From an uncultured Winogradskyella sp. (GTDB lineage Bacteria > Bacteroidota > Bacteroidia > Flavobacteriales > Flavobacteriaceae): 64,000 nucleotides of DNA. The notes below the pieces were generated by a model that was given only the letters and a program-made list of their open reading frames with translations, was not told where the DNA came from and ran no database searches. Below, one piece after another: positions 41,884-50,662 of this stretch. The position numbers and the translations under genes are program-made. The stretch spans positions 62,001 through 126,000 of the forward strand of contig NZ_CALGNH010000032.1 in the NCBI RefSeq assembly GCF_937958655.1, given 5' to 3'. Numbering within the stretch: the stretch's first letter is position 1; every line of letters starts with the position of its first letter.

Positions 41884-42741
41884 ATGATACAATCTATGAC
41901 TGGTTATGGGAAATCGGTACTGCAGCTCCCAACCAAAAAAATATCTATAGAATTAAAATCACTAAATAGTAAGAATTTAGATGTTAATGCACGTATGCCA
42001 TCTATGTATCGTGCTAAAGAGTTAGATATTAGAAAACTTATTGCTAAAAATTTAACAAGAGGAAAAGTAGATTTTTCACTTTTTGTTGAAGTTACAGGAG
42101 AAGACACAAGCTCAAAAATTAACAAAACCGTTGTTAACGAATACATAAAGCAACTTAAAGACGTTGTTGATGGAGATACTACAGAATTGCTAAAAATGGC
42201 AATAAGATTGCCAGATGCTGTCACTACTGAACGTGATGACATAGATGAAGAACAATGGAACTTAATAGCTAATGAGATTAATGAAGCCATCTCTAAAATT
42301 ATCACTTACCGAAAAGACGAGGGCGCTATACTAAAGCAAGATTTTACAGATAGAATTTCTAAGCTAAGCCTATTACTTAATGAGGTCATTACTATGGACC
42401 CAGAACGTATTGAAGGAGTGAGAGCACGATTAGAAAAAGGCATAGCAGACCTAAAAGAAAAGATAGACGAAAATCGTTTTGAGCAAGAATTGGTTTACTA
42501 TATTGAAAAATTTGATATTACTGAAGAAAAAGTGAGATTAGACAACCATTTAGACTACTTTACCAAAGCTTTAAATTCTAACGATTCTAATGGAAAAAAA
42601 CTCGGTTTTATAGCTCAAGAAATTGGTAGAGAAATCAACACTATTGGATCCAAATCTAACTACGCACCTATGCAAAAGTTAGTTGTGCAGATGAAAGATG
42701 AACTCGAAAAAATTAAGGAACAGTTATTGAATGTCCTTTAA
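41884..42741 (+). CDS. yicC: YicC/YloC-family endoribonuclease
   Basis: A 285-aa protein starting at MIQSMTGYGKS, the invariant N-terminus of the family. An in-frame TTG at 41803 lies in repeat sequence and is rejected. The C-terminal DUF1732 domain (LDNHLDYFTKALNSNDSNGKKLGFIAQEIGREINTIGSKSN) is complete. E. coli YicC is an RNase that acts on RyhB-type RNAs. It is followed 16 bp later by gmk, a conserved gene order. Confidence 0.92.
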   Translation: MIQSMTGYGKSVLQLPTKKISIELKSLNSKNLDVNARMPSMYRAKELDIRKLIAKNLTRGKVDFSLFVEVTGEDTSSKINKTVVNEYIKQLKDVVDGDTTELLKMAIRLPDAVTTERDDIDEEQWNLIANEINEAISKIITYRKDEGAILKQDFTDRISKLSLLLNEVITMDPERIEGVRARLEKGIADLKEKIDENRFEQELVYYIEKFDITEEKVRLDNHLDYFTKALNSNDSNGKKLGFIAQEIGREINTIGSKSNYAPMQKLVVQMKDELEKIKEQLLNVL

Positions 42742-42757
42742 TTAAAATTTATAATCT

Positions 42758-43348
42758 GTGTCAGAACTTAAGACTAAAAAAAAGGGGAAGCTCATTGTAT
42801 TTTCAGCACCTTCTGGCTCTGGAAAAACAACAATTGTACGCCATCTTCTAAAACAAAAAGAACTTAACTTAGAATTTTCTATTTCTGCTACTTCTAGAGA
42901 AGCTCGTAGTAATGAGGTTGATGGTAAAGATTATTACTATTTATCCCTAAAAGAATTTAAAACCAAAATTAAAACGGACGCCTTTTTAGAATGGGAAGAA
43001 GTTTACAGAGATAATTTCTACGGCACATTAAAAACTGAAGTAGAACGTATTTGGGCTAAAGGCAAACATGTTATTTTTGATATTGATGTTTCTGGAGGTC
43101 TCCGTATAAAACGAAAATTTCCTGAAGAAACCTTAGCTGTTTTTGTAAAGCCACCAGATTTAAATGAATTAGTAAGACGTTTAAAAGAACGTGGCGAGGA
43201 AAGTGAAGATAAAATTAACATGCGCGTAGCCAAGGCGCCTGCCGAACTTGCAACCGCACCTCAATTTGATAAAATTGTGGTGAATTCTAATTTAGAAGAC
43301 GCCCTAGAAAAAGCATATAATTTAGTTTCCGATTTTTTAAACACATAA
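42758..43348 (+). CDS. gmk: Guanylate kinase
   Basis: A 196-aa kinase that converts GMP to GDP. It starts at GTG 42758. The P-loop is APSGSGKTT (residues 17-25); SATSREARSNEVDGKDYYY is the GMP-binding segment. It lies between yicC and nadD, with 1 bp before nadD. Confidence 0.95.
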   Translation: MSELKTKKKGKLIVFSAPSGSGKTTIVRHLLKQKELNLEFSISATSREARSNEVDGKDYYYLSLKEFKTKIKTDAFLEWEEVYRDNFYGTLKTEVERIWAKGKHVIFDIDVSGGLRIKRKFPEETLAVFVKPPDLNELVRRLKERGEESEDKINMRVAKAPAELATAPQFDKIVVNSNLEDALEKAYNLVSDFLNT

Positions 43349-43349
43349 A

Positions 43350-43928
43350 ATGAAAATAGGACTCTACTTCGGAACATTTAACCCTATCCACATTGGTCAT
43401 TTAACCATTGCTAACCACTTAGTTGAGCATAGTAATTTGGATCAGGTTTGGTTTGTGGTTACTCCGCAAAGTCCATTTAAAAAGAAAAGCACATTATTAG
43501 ATAATCACCAGCGTTTGGAGATGGTTTACCGTGCCACAAAAGACTATAGCAAATTAAGACCTAGCGATATAGAATTTGGGCTAAAACAACCTAACTACAC
43601 TATTGATACCCTCACATATCTTTATGAAAAATTCCCTGACCATATGTTTGCATTAATTATGGGAGAAGACAACTTAAAAAGTTTTCATAAGTGGAAAAAC
43701 TATGAGTTAATTTTAGAAAATCATAGTATTTACGTTTACCCAAGATTGTCTAAAGGCTCTATGGATACGCAATTTAAAGACCATCCAAAAATACACAAGG
43801 TAGATGCGCCAATAATGGAGTTATCCTCTACGTTTATAAGAAAATCTATAAAAGAAGGTAAAAATATTCGCCCTATGTTACCAGAAAACGTATGGCAGTA
43901 TGTGGATGAAATGAACTTTTATAAGTAG
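43350..43928 (+). CDS. nadD: Nicotinate-nucleotide adenylyltransferase
   Basis: A 192-aa enzyme that makes deamido-NAD from nicotinate mononucleotide and ATP. GTFNPIHIGH near residue 8 is the nucleotidyltransferase HxGH motif and ELSSTFIRKSIKEG the ISSTxIR motif. Last gene of the yicC-gmk-nadD unit; a 280-bp repeat-filled gap follows. Confidence 0.95.
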   Translation: MKIGLYFGTFNPIHIGHLTIANHLVEHSNLDQVWFVVTPQSPFKKKSTLLDNHQRLEMVYRATKDYSKLRPSDIEFGLKQPNYTIDTLTYLYEKFPDHMFALIMGEDNLKSFHKWKNYELILENHSIYVYPRLSKGSMDTQFKDHPKIHKVDAPIMELSSTFIRKSIKEGKNIRPMLPENVWQYVDEMNFYK

Positions 43929-44208
43929 TCTGAAAAGTAAATCTTTTTTTCATCGAGCGTAGTCGATAAAATTAAAACTCTGATTAACAAAGCATTTCGA
44001 CTGCTTCGCAGTGTGCCTTCAATCAAAGCATACTTTGCTTTCAACCAATGCTCAATGTGCCAGTCTATAGTTTTAATTGACTTTTTAGGCCTCTTGTCTT
44101 GTCACCCTGAACTCGTTTCAGGGTCTCAATCAAACTTGATGGAGGATACTGGGACTAGCTGAGCATAACACGAAGTTAAGATTAATGGGATTCCCACTTT
44201 CGTGGGAA
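43929..44208. repeat. Repeat cluster: families B, C, A and F in 280 bp
   Basis: No gene. A family B element (about 43950-44066) has left arm ATCGAGCGTAGTCGA and right arm TTTCGACTGC...GCTCAATGTG. Its right arm is split by a ~45-bp family C insert (about 43997-44045; TTCAATCAAAGCATACTTTG). Then follow a family A copy CCCTGAA...TTCAGGG (44105-44123) and a family F palindrome ATTCCCAC-TTTC-GTGGGAAT (44190-44209) touching the yraN stop codon. No promoter is evident. Confidence 0.75.
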
Positions 44209-44568
44209 TTAAAAATGATAGAACGCATTTTCTAAATGCTCTACTTTAAATCCTTTTGGCTCCTTAACAATAGCAATAATATCAAAACGCACCTCCACAT
44301 CTAAGTCGTTTACAGTCACATATTCGTTAACCGCTTTTACCAAATTTTTTATTTGTTTAGGTTTTACAAAATCTTGCGGATTTCCAAAATCGGCAGTTGA
44401 TCTTGTTTTTACTTCAACGATAGCTAAAACATTAGCTTTCTGTGCTATAATATCTACTTCGGCTTTCTCAAATCTATAATTACGCTCTATAATTTTAAAA
44501 TAGTTTTTTAGCAAATAATCAACAGCTAATTGCTCCCCTTTTTTACCAAGCTCATTATGCTGTGCCAT
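44209..44568 (-). CDS. yraN: YraN family (UPF0102) nuclease-like protein
   Basis: A 119-aa protein with the restriction-endonuclease-like core: GEQLAVDYL...IERNYRFEKAEVDIIAQKANVLAIVEVKTR, giving the E-x-D...ExK-type active-site signature. Family role is in DNA metabolism but not settled. Its start overlaps the stop of the LD-carboxypeptidase gene by one base (TAATG). The last base of the stop region is part of a family F palindrome. Confidence 0.9.
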   Translation of the reverse strand: MAQHNELGKKGEQLAVDYLLKNYFKIIERNYRFEKAEVDIIAQKANVLAIVEVKTRSTADFGNPQDFVKPKQIKNLVKAVNEYVTVNDLDVEVRFDIIAIVKEPKGFKVEHLENAFYHF

Positions 44569-45584
44569 TACTTTGTATTAAAACGTATTGAAGATTCTAG
44601 TTTAGAAGATTTTAAAACTACCGTTTTACCCAAAATTAAAGCTCTATTATCTTTTTCGTGTCCTGCAGGCATGCCAAAAACAATTGGGAAATCGTAATCT
44701 TCTAAAGCATCTAAAATTAATTGCTCAAACGAAGTTCCCCAAAGGGTTGTATTCTTTCTAAGTTTAGACATATCGCCAACGATGAGTCCGTTTAAATTAT
44801 CAAAATAACCTGCACGCTTCATACTCTGTAACATTCTATCAATGTGGTATTTATATTCTCCTATTTCCTCAATAAAAAGTATTTTTCCGGTAGTATCAAC
44901 GCTCTCATTAGAGCCTAACATGGTATGCAAAATTGTTAGGTTTCCGCCAACTAATTGCCCTGAGGTTTCACCTTCTCTATTATAGGTAGAACCTTTTAGT
45001 ACATAATCCGTAGCATTTCCAAAGAGTGCAGACTTAAATGTATCTATAGAAGGTTTAACTTCATTTAAATCTTTAGTTAAACTTACACACATTAAGGCAT
45101 GTAAAGATTGAAATCCATTATTATGTAATTGGTTGTGAAGTGCCGTAATATCAGAATAACCAATAACCCATTTAGGATGTTTCTTAAACTTAGTGTAATT
45201 CAATTTATCTAAAATTCTTACAGTTCCGTAGCCACCTCTAGCACACCAAATAGCACTAACAGTAGGATTATCCATGGCTTTTTGTAAGTCTTCGCAACGC
45301 TCATCGTCAGTGCCAGCAAAATGATTAGCTTTACTAAAAACATGTTTACCAACAACAGCATGTAAACCCCAACTATTTAATAAACTAACGGCTTGTTGCA
45401 CCTCTCGCTCTCGGTTTTTTAAAATTCCGGATGGAGCAACTATAGCAACAGTATCTCCTCTTTTTAAGTATGGTGGTTGTATTAATTTGGATGTCATTTT
45501 AATAGCGTTTTCATTTTGAGTATAATTCTTAGGATTAAAAACTAGAATTAAAAATAATAGAACAATACCGTATTTATAAATCAT
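44568..45584 (-). CDS. LD-carboxypeptidase (peptidase S66)
   Basis: A 338-aa peptidase that removes the terminal D-Ala from murein tetrapeptides. The catalytic triad is Ser144 (GYSDITALH), Glu240 (FIEEIGEY) and His309 (GMPAGHE). Residues 1-22 are hydrophobic (IVLLFLILVF), suggesting membrane anchoring or export, unusual for cytoplasmic LdcA. An internal Met30 (MTSKLIQPPYLKRGD) would give a soluble protein of family length, so the true start is uncertain. Confidence 0.88.
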   Translation of the reverse strand: MIYKYGIVLLFLILVFNPKNYTQNENAIKMTSKLIQPPYLKRGDTVAIVAPSGILKNREREVQQAVSLLNSWGLHAVVGKHVFSKANHFAGTDDERCEDLQKAMDNPTVSAIWCARGGYGTVRILDKLNYTKFKKHPKWVIGYSDITALHNQLHNNGFQSLHALMCVSLTKDLNEVKPSIDTFKSALFGNATDYVLKGSTYNREGETSGQLVGGNLTILHTMLGSNESVDTTGKILFIEEIGEYKYHIDRMLQSMKRAGYFDNLNGLIVGDMSKLRKNTTLWGTSFEQLILDALEDYDFPIVFGMPAGHEKDNRALILGKTVVLKSSKLESSIRFNTK

Positions 45585-45744
45585 ACTTAAAGCGTTTTTT
45601 GTAAATATAAAAACTAATAATTGAAGTTTAAATTTTGATTTTTTAATATTTTTTTAACAAAAAACATCTGAAATAAACATCTATATCGTATATTGAGTAA
45701 TTCCCTTGTATTTTTTTAGTCAGTTTAATTGTAAAATCCTACTT

Positions 45745-47202
45745 ATGAATGAATTTACAACATGTATAAGCAGTACGCTAGACCCTTATGTGCCGTCTAC
45801 AGAAAACCCATGGAACGTAGAAAGGGTTAGACACGCCTTTAGGCGTATTGGTTACGATGCTAATAAATTTACCGTTACCAACGCTTTAAGTTTAACTCCT
45901 GGGCAACTTATAGACCAACTTATAGACGAATCGTTATATACACCACATTGGCCAGAACCTGCTTGGGCTAACTTTACAATTGACGACTATGCCAACCTAG
46001 GTTTAAATTTTGATGATCAAACCCAAGCCAATCACAGGGAAGTAATGCTTGAGGTAATGCGTCAAATGCAAACCACTGGCCTAAAAGGTAGAATGATTCT
46101 GTTTTGGAGCAATCACTTTGTTACACGCTTAGAAGATTATTACACCAGTAATCATTTATACGAATACTACAAAACTTTAGAAGATAACGTTTTAGGTAAT
46201 TTTCAAGAATTTGTTAGAGAAATAGGCATTACTAGTGCCATGCTAATTTTCTTAAACGGATATGAAAACACCAATAATAGTCCTAATGAAAACTACGCTA
46301 GGGAACTTTATGAGTTATTTACCCTAGGTGTAGATAATGGTTATACTGAAACTGATATTGTAGAAACCTCTAGAGCCTTAACAGGTTACAATCATAGGCA
46401 AAATTGGACCTATCCTATTTACTATAACGACAGTACATTTGATGCTAATGACAAAACTATATTTAATCAAACAGGAAACTGGAACTATGATGATGTTATA
46501 AATATTCTCTTTCAGGAGAAAGCTCCTTTAATTGCAGAGTTTATTTGTAAAAAGCTATATGCCTATTTTGTAAGTGCTACTGTAAATGAAGCTGTTGTTT
46601 CAGAAATGGCCACTCTATTTGTGCAAGATTTTAATATTGCTAATCTATTACGCACCCTTTTTAAAAGCGAACATTTTTTCGATGCTAAAACTATTGGAAC
46701 TCAAATAAAGAGTCCGTATGACATGACGATGTCTTACTTAAAAATAACCAACTTTAGCCTTTTACAAGATCACTACGAGGGTATGATTTGGTTTAATAAC
46801 TTATTAGGTCAACAAATGTTTGAACCCATCGATGTTGCAGGTTGGCAAATGGATAGGGACTGGATTAACTCTAGTACTCTAACAGGGAGGTGGCAAATTT
46901 TACAATGGACCATCTGGCATACCTGGAACAACTTTAATGAAGAATTAAGAACCTTTGCTATAGAGAGTTCGGACCATAGTAATGATCCTTACTTTGTTAC
47001 CAAAAGCATCATCGATAGATTTATGCCACTAGAACTTTTTTCTGAAGAAGACTATCAAGCTGCAACAGATGTCTTTAAACATAACTTACCAGAAAATTAC
47101 TATACCGATGGTATTTGGAACCTACAATACCAATCTGTTCCTTATCAAGTTGTTTTACTCTTACTTCACCTTATTAAAATTCCTGAATTTCAACTCAAAT
47201 AA
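45745..47202 (+). CDS. DUF1800 domain protein
   Basis: A 485-aa protein starting at ATG 45745 (MNEFTTCISST); the earlier TTG at 45706 is not needed. DUF1800 motifs are RHAFRRIGY, NHFVTRLEDYYTSNHLYEYYKTL, NYARELYELFTLGVDNGYTETDIVETSRALTG and NPVDVAGWQMDRDWINSS-like. No signal peptide is apparent. It is always paired with a DUF1501 protein, here 9 bp downstream, and is thought to act at the cell envelope. The biochemical role is unknown. Confidence 0.85.
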   Translation: MNEFTTCISSTLDPYVPSTENPWNVERVRHAFRRIGYDANKFTVTNALSLTPGQLIDQLIDESLYTPHWPEPAWANFTIDDYANLGLNFDDQTQANHREVMLEVMRQMQTTGLKGRMILFWSNHFVTRLEDYYTSNHLYEYYKTLEDNVLGNFQEFVREIGITSAMLIFLNGYENTNNSPNENYARELYELFTLGVDNGYTETDIVETSRALTGYNHRQNWTYPIYYNDSTFDANDKTIFNQTGNWNYDDVINILFQEKAPLIAEFICKKLYAYFVSATVNEAVVSEMATLFVQDFNIANLLRTLFKSEHFFDAKTIGTQIKSPYDMTMSYLKITNFSLLQDHYEGMIWFNNLLGQQMFEPIDVAGWQMDRDWINSSTLTGRWQILQWTIWHTWNNFNEELRTFAIESSDHSNDPYFVTKSIIDRFMPLELFSEEDYQAATDVFKHNLPENYYTDGIWNLQYQSVPYQVVLLLLHLIKIPEFQLK

Positions 47203-47211
47203 CCTACTATT

Positions 47212-48810
47212 ATGTGTAACCATAACCCACAACATTCAAAATTCGGAACCAAAGCTCATGATGAAGAGCATAAAAAATGGAATCGAAGATCATTTCTACA
47301 AGCTTTAGGCTTAACAGGTGCTGGCACGATGATGCTAGGAGGTATGCCTTTATCAGCGTCTGGAAATTCAAAATTAGCAGCTGCTATTAGCAATACAGAA
47401 ACAGATCGTATCCTTGTAATCATACGACTAAAAGGTGGTAACGATGGTCTTAATACCATTGTGCCACTATACGATTACGATACCTATGCGGTAAATAGAC
47501 CGAGTATTAGACATTATCAAAACCAAGTTACAGCGCTGACACCAGATTTTGGTATACCAAGTTTTATGGATGACCTTTTAAACCTTTGGGATACTGGAGG
47601 TATGAAAGTGGTCCATGGTGTAGGCTACGAAAACCAAAGTCAATCCCATTTTGCAGGTTCAGATATTTGGGACTCTACAGACCAAAACAATGGCACTCAA
47701 ACAGGATGGTTAGGGAGACACTTTGAAGAATTATATCCGGAGTATTTAGTTAATCCTCCGAGCATACCTGCCGCTGTACAAATAGGTAGTATAGGTAATT
47801 TAATATTTGATGGAGATTCTAATAATTATGCCTTTTCTGTGGCTAATCCAAACCAGCTGGAGGCGATTGCACAAAGTGGTACTGTACACGATATGTCTAG
47901 CTTCCCAGAATGTATTTATGGTGAGCAATTAGAATTTATGAGAGGTACCACAAATACAACCTATCAATATGCTGGCACAATACACGAGGCTTATACTGAA
48001 GGGTCTAATAGTTTTGAGTACATGGATTCTCAATTAGGGCAACAGCTTTCTATTGTTGCAAGACTTATAAAAGGAAATTTAGGATCAAAAGTCTATATGG
48101 TTACCCTTGGTAGTTTTGATACGCATGCCAACCAACTTAACGCACACAGAGATCTACTCCTAGATCTTTCTAATTCTATTAAAACCTTTTACGATGATTT
48201 AGCCCAATCTGGTATGGATAATAATGTACTTTCTATGACTATAAGCGAATTTGGGAGACGTACTTACGAAAATGGCTCTAACGGCACAGACCATGGAAAA
48301 GCCGCACCATTAATGCTATTTGGACCTGCACTACAAGGTAATGGCTTTGTTAGCGAACATCCCAACTTAAGCCAAGGTAATGGCAACTTAGATTACACAC
48401 AAGATTTTAGAGAAATTTATGCCACAGTTCTACAAGAATGGCTTTGTGTCGACGGTAATTTAGTTAATGAAGCACTACTCAATACAACTTATGCTAGAGT
48501 AGATCTCGGTTTTAATTGTGATGCGCTAAGTGTAAATGATTTTAATTTAAATAGATTTAAGCATCAAGTCATTTATACAGATATTGATACAATAATCTAC
48601 ATTAAGAATCCGTACACACAACACACAGTTATTACGTTGTATGATATAATGGGGAGACGTGTTGGCACCCTTAAAAATGAAATGCTTTTTGCAGGAGAGC
48701 ACAAAATCAGTGTTAAAAATACTATAGGGCAAAAGCTACATGTAGGTCAGTACATTTATAGAATTTCTGTTGGAGATCAAAAATTTAGTAAATCATTAAT
48801 TATTAGATAA
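47212..48810 (+). CDS. DUF1501 protein with Tat signal and T9SS sorting domain
   Basis: A 532-aa protein. It has a twin-arginine signal, NRRSFLQALGLTGAGTMMLGG (Arg25-Arg26 with hydrophobic core to ~45). DUF1501, an alkaline-phosphatase-like sulfatase relative, fills residues ~60-430 (RLKGGNDGLNTIVPLYDYD; HSQSHFAGSDIWDS; EFGRRTYENGSNGTDHG). The C-terminus (residues ~450-532) has the VITLYDIMGRRVGTLKNE...KSLIIR pattern of a type A sorting domain. Thus it appears to leave the cytoplasm folded and then be exported by T9SS. The DUF1800 partner precedes it. Confidence 0.85.
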   Translation: MCNHNPQHSKFGTKAHDEEHKKWNRRSFLQALGLTGAGTMMLGGMPLSASGNSKLAAAISNTETDRILVIIRLKGGNDGLNTIVPLYDYDTYAVNRPSIRHYQNQVTALTPDFGIPSFMDDLLNLWDTGGMKVVHGVGYENQSQSHFAGSDIWDSTDQNNGTQTGWLGRHFEELYPEYLVNPPSIPAAVQIGSIGNLIFDGDSNNYAFSVANPNQLEAIAQSGTVHDMSSFPECIYGEQLEFMRGTTNTTYQYAGTIHEAYTEGSNSFEYMDSQLGQQLSIVARLIKGNLGSKVYMVTLGSFDTHANQLNAHRDLLLDLSNSIKTFYDDLAQSGMDNNVLSMTISEFGRRTYENGSNGTDHGKAAPLMLFGPALQGNGFVSEHPNLSQGNGNLDYTQDFREIYATVLQEWLCVDGNLVNEALLNTTYARVDLGFNCDALSVNDFNLNRFKHQVIYTDIDTIIYIKNPYTQHTVITLYDIMGRRVGTLKNEMLFAGEHKISVKNTIGQKLHVGQYIYRISVGDQKFSKSLIIR

Positions 48811-48817
48811 CTAGGTA

Positions 48818-49342
48818 TTAATAATCTGATTTTATCTGATCGTAAATATCCCTTGCAATTTTTTTATTGACCTGAAAATTGAGATTAGAAAATGACATCA
48901 GTACCTCTTTAATACTTTCTAGTTTTAAATCATTACTGATATTGTCTAGCGTTAGGTTTTCGTTTAAACGCAATATAGTCGTTTCAATAACCGCCATGCG
49001 AGATAATATGGGATTGGTCTTTAAATCTTCTGGGAGACCTGCCTTAAAAGCGCTAATAAATTCTTTTAAAGGCCCTTTATCACCATTAAAAAAGGTTAAA
49101 TCCGCTTTTTTTAGGTAGTTGATTTGTATGGCTAATTCTTGATATTTTTCCCAATCTGCCAACTTTTCCTCTGCTTTTGCACTTAAGACATAATCTGTGT
49201 AGTTAAGACGCTCTATACGTTTGGCGTTAATAGGATCAATTTTACTATTATTAGCTTTACCTAAAGCTTGTGTTTCTGAGCTATCACCACAACTTTTTAA
49301 AGCAAAACAAATAATGCATAAGAGTATAAGTCGCATATTCAT
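48818..49342 (-). CDS. Predicted lipoprotein, unknown function
   Basis: A 174-aa protein with lipobox FALKSC (Cys18) after a short signal peptide, then an acidic and helical region (AEEKLADWEKYQELAIQINYLKK; DLKTNPILSRMAVIETTILRLNENLTLDNISND). No domain was recognised. Start at ATG 49342 or, two residues in, MRLILL at 49336. It converges with the DUF1501 gene (7-bp gap). Confidence 0.6.
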   Translation of the reverse strand: MNMRLILLCIICFALKSCGDSSETQALGKANNSKIDPINAKRIERLNYTDYVLSAKAEEKLADWEKYQELAIQINYLKKADLTFFNGDKGPLKEFISAFKAGLPEDLKTNPILSRMAVIETTILRLNENLTLDNISNDLKLESIKEVLMSFSNLNFQVNKKIARDIYDQIKSDY

Positions 49343-49483
49343 AAACTAAAACAGATTAGTTTGTAAATATAGTTAAACTAATAATTTACCTCTTTAGTAT
49401 AAAAACGAAATAAAGATTATCAAAGCCCTAATTATATAATCATTTTTTTAAATATTTTAATACAATAACGATTAAATTCTCGT

Positions 49484-49491
49484 TATTTTTG
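49484..49491 (+). promoter_or_regulatory. -7 box for the threonine dehydrogenase gene
   Basis: TATTTTTG, 21 nt before the ATG at 49513. The rest of the 170-bp divergent gap (49343-49512) is AT-rich; nothing else is seen. Confidence 0.45.
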
Positions 49492-49512
49492 CGAATATCA
49501 TAATTTAAATCT

Positions 49513-50463
49513 ATGTCTTCTAAAATACTCATCATTGGAGCTGGTGGACAAATTGGTTCTGAACTCACTACTAAGCTTCGCGAAGCTCATGGTACAGAAA
49601 ATATAATTGCCAGCGATATAAATACACGAAACCTTGACTTGGTTAACTCTGGCCCTTTTGAAATTATTGATGCTAAAAACTTTAATGCCATAAAAGATTG
49701 CTGCAAACATTACAATATTGATACTGTATATTTAATGGCTGCGCTTTTAAGCGCCACTGGCGAAAAATACCCAATGGAGGCTTGGGATCTTAATATGAAT
49801 TCATTATTTCATGTCCTTAATATTGCTAAAGGAGGCACTATACAGAAAGTATACTGGCCAAGTAGTATTGCCGTTTTTGGCCCCACGACACCAAGAGACC
49901 ATACGCCTCAACACACCACTTGCGAACCTACAACCGTTTATGGTATAACCAAACAAGTTGGTGAACGCTGGTGTGAGTATTACCATAAAAAATATGGCGT
50001 TGACGTAAGAAGTTTGCGTTATCCTGGGATTATTAGCCACAAAACTATGCCTGGAGGAGGAACTACAGATTATGCTGTGGAAATTTATCATGAAGCCATT
50101 AAGAATGGAAAATACGAATGTTTTCTATCGGAAAACACGAGCTTACCAATGATGTTTATGGATGATGCTATTAAGGCTACCATAGACTTAATGCAGGCTC
50201 CAGCTGAAGGTTTAACCATTAGATCATCCTACAATTTATCGGCGATTTCCTTTACACCAAAAGACATCTATGAAAGTATAAAAAGTCGTATTCCAGAATT
50301 TAAAATTACCTACCAACCCGATTTTAGACAAACTATTGCAGACAGCTGGCCATCATCAATAGATGATTCTGTAGCACGGCAAGATTGGAAATGGCAGCAT
50401 AGCTTTGATTTGGATACTATGACAGACACCATGCTAAGCGAACTGAAAAAGAAATATCTTTAA
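49513..50463 (+). CDS. L-threonine 3-dehydrogenase, short-chain (GalE-like) type
   Basis: A 316-aa extended SDR that oxidises L-threonine to 2-amino-3-ketobutyrate with NAD. The Rossmann motif is GAGGQIG (residues 9-15); the catalytic set is Ser117/118, Tyr143 and Lys147 (TVYGITKQVG). KMPGGGTTDYAVEIYHEA matches the threonine-binding region of the Flavobacterium frigidimaris enzyme. It would feed 2-amino-3-ketobutyrate CoA ligase, which is not in the window. Confidence 0.88.
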   Translation: MSSKILIIGAGGQIGSELTTKLREAHGTENIIASDINTRNLDLVNSGPFEIIDAKNFNAIKDCCKHYNIDTVYLMAALLSATGEKYPMEAWDLNMNSLFHVLNIAKGGTIQKVYWPSSIAVFGPTTPRDHTPQHTTCEPTTVYGITKQVGERWCEYYHKKYGVDVRSLRYPGIISHKTMPGGGTTDYAVEIYHEAIKNGKYECFLSENTSLPMMFMDDAIKATIDLMQAPAEGLTIRSSYNLSAISFTPKDIYESIKSRIPEFKITYQPDFRQTIADSWPSSIDDSVARQDWKWQHSFDLDTMTDTMLSELKKKYL

Positions 50464-50485
50464 AGCGAAACCCAATAAAAACAAT

Positions 50486-50515
50486 AAAACCGATACAAGT
50501 GTATCGGTTTTTGTT
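50486..50515 (+). terminator. Rho-independent terminator after threonine dehydrogenase
   Basis: AAAACCGATAC (50486-50496) and GTATCGGTTTT (50501-50511) form an 11-bp stem with loop AAGT, followed by TGTTTG. It is 22 bp after the stop codon. Confidence 0.85.
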
Positions 50516-50517
50516 TG

Positions 50518-50591
50518 CTCCTCTTCTTGGGCTCGAACCAAGGACCCTCTGATTAACAGTCAGATGCTCTAACCAACTGAGCTAAAGAGGA
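50518..50591 (-). tRNA. tRNA-Asn (anticodon GTT)
   Basis: A 74-nt cloverleaf on the minus strand. The acceptor stem TCCTCTT/AAGAGGA is followed by discriminator G. The D arm has AGTTGGTTA, the anticodon stem-loop is TCTGA-CTGTTAA-TCAGA with anticodon GTT, and the T arm is CTTGG-TTCGAGC-CCAAG. The 3' CCA is not encoded, as usual in this phylum. No other tRNA is next to it. Confidence 0.97.
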
Positions 50592-50662
50592 AGATTTTTT
50601 TCGCTTTAGCGAGCGCAAATATAAATTAATTTTTAATCTCTACAATACGAAAATTAATTTTT

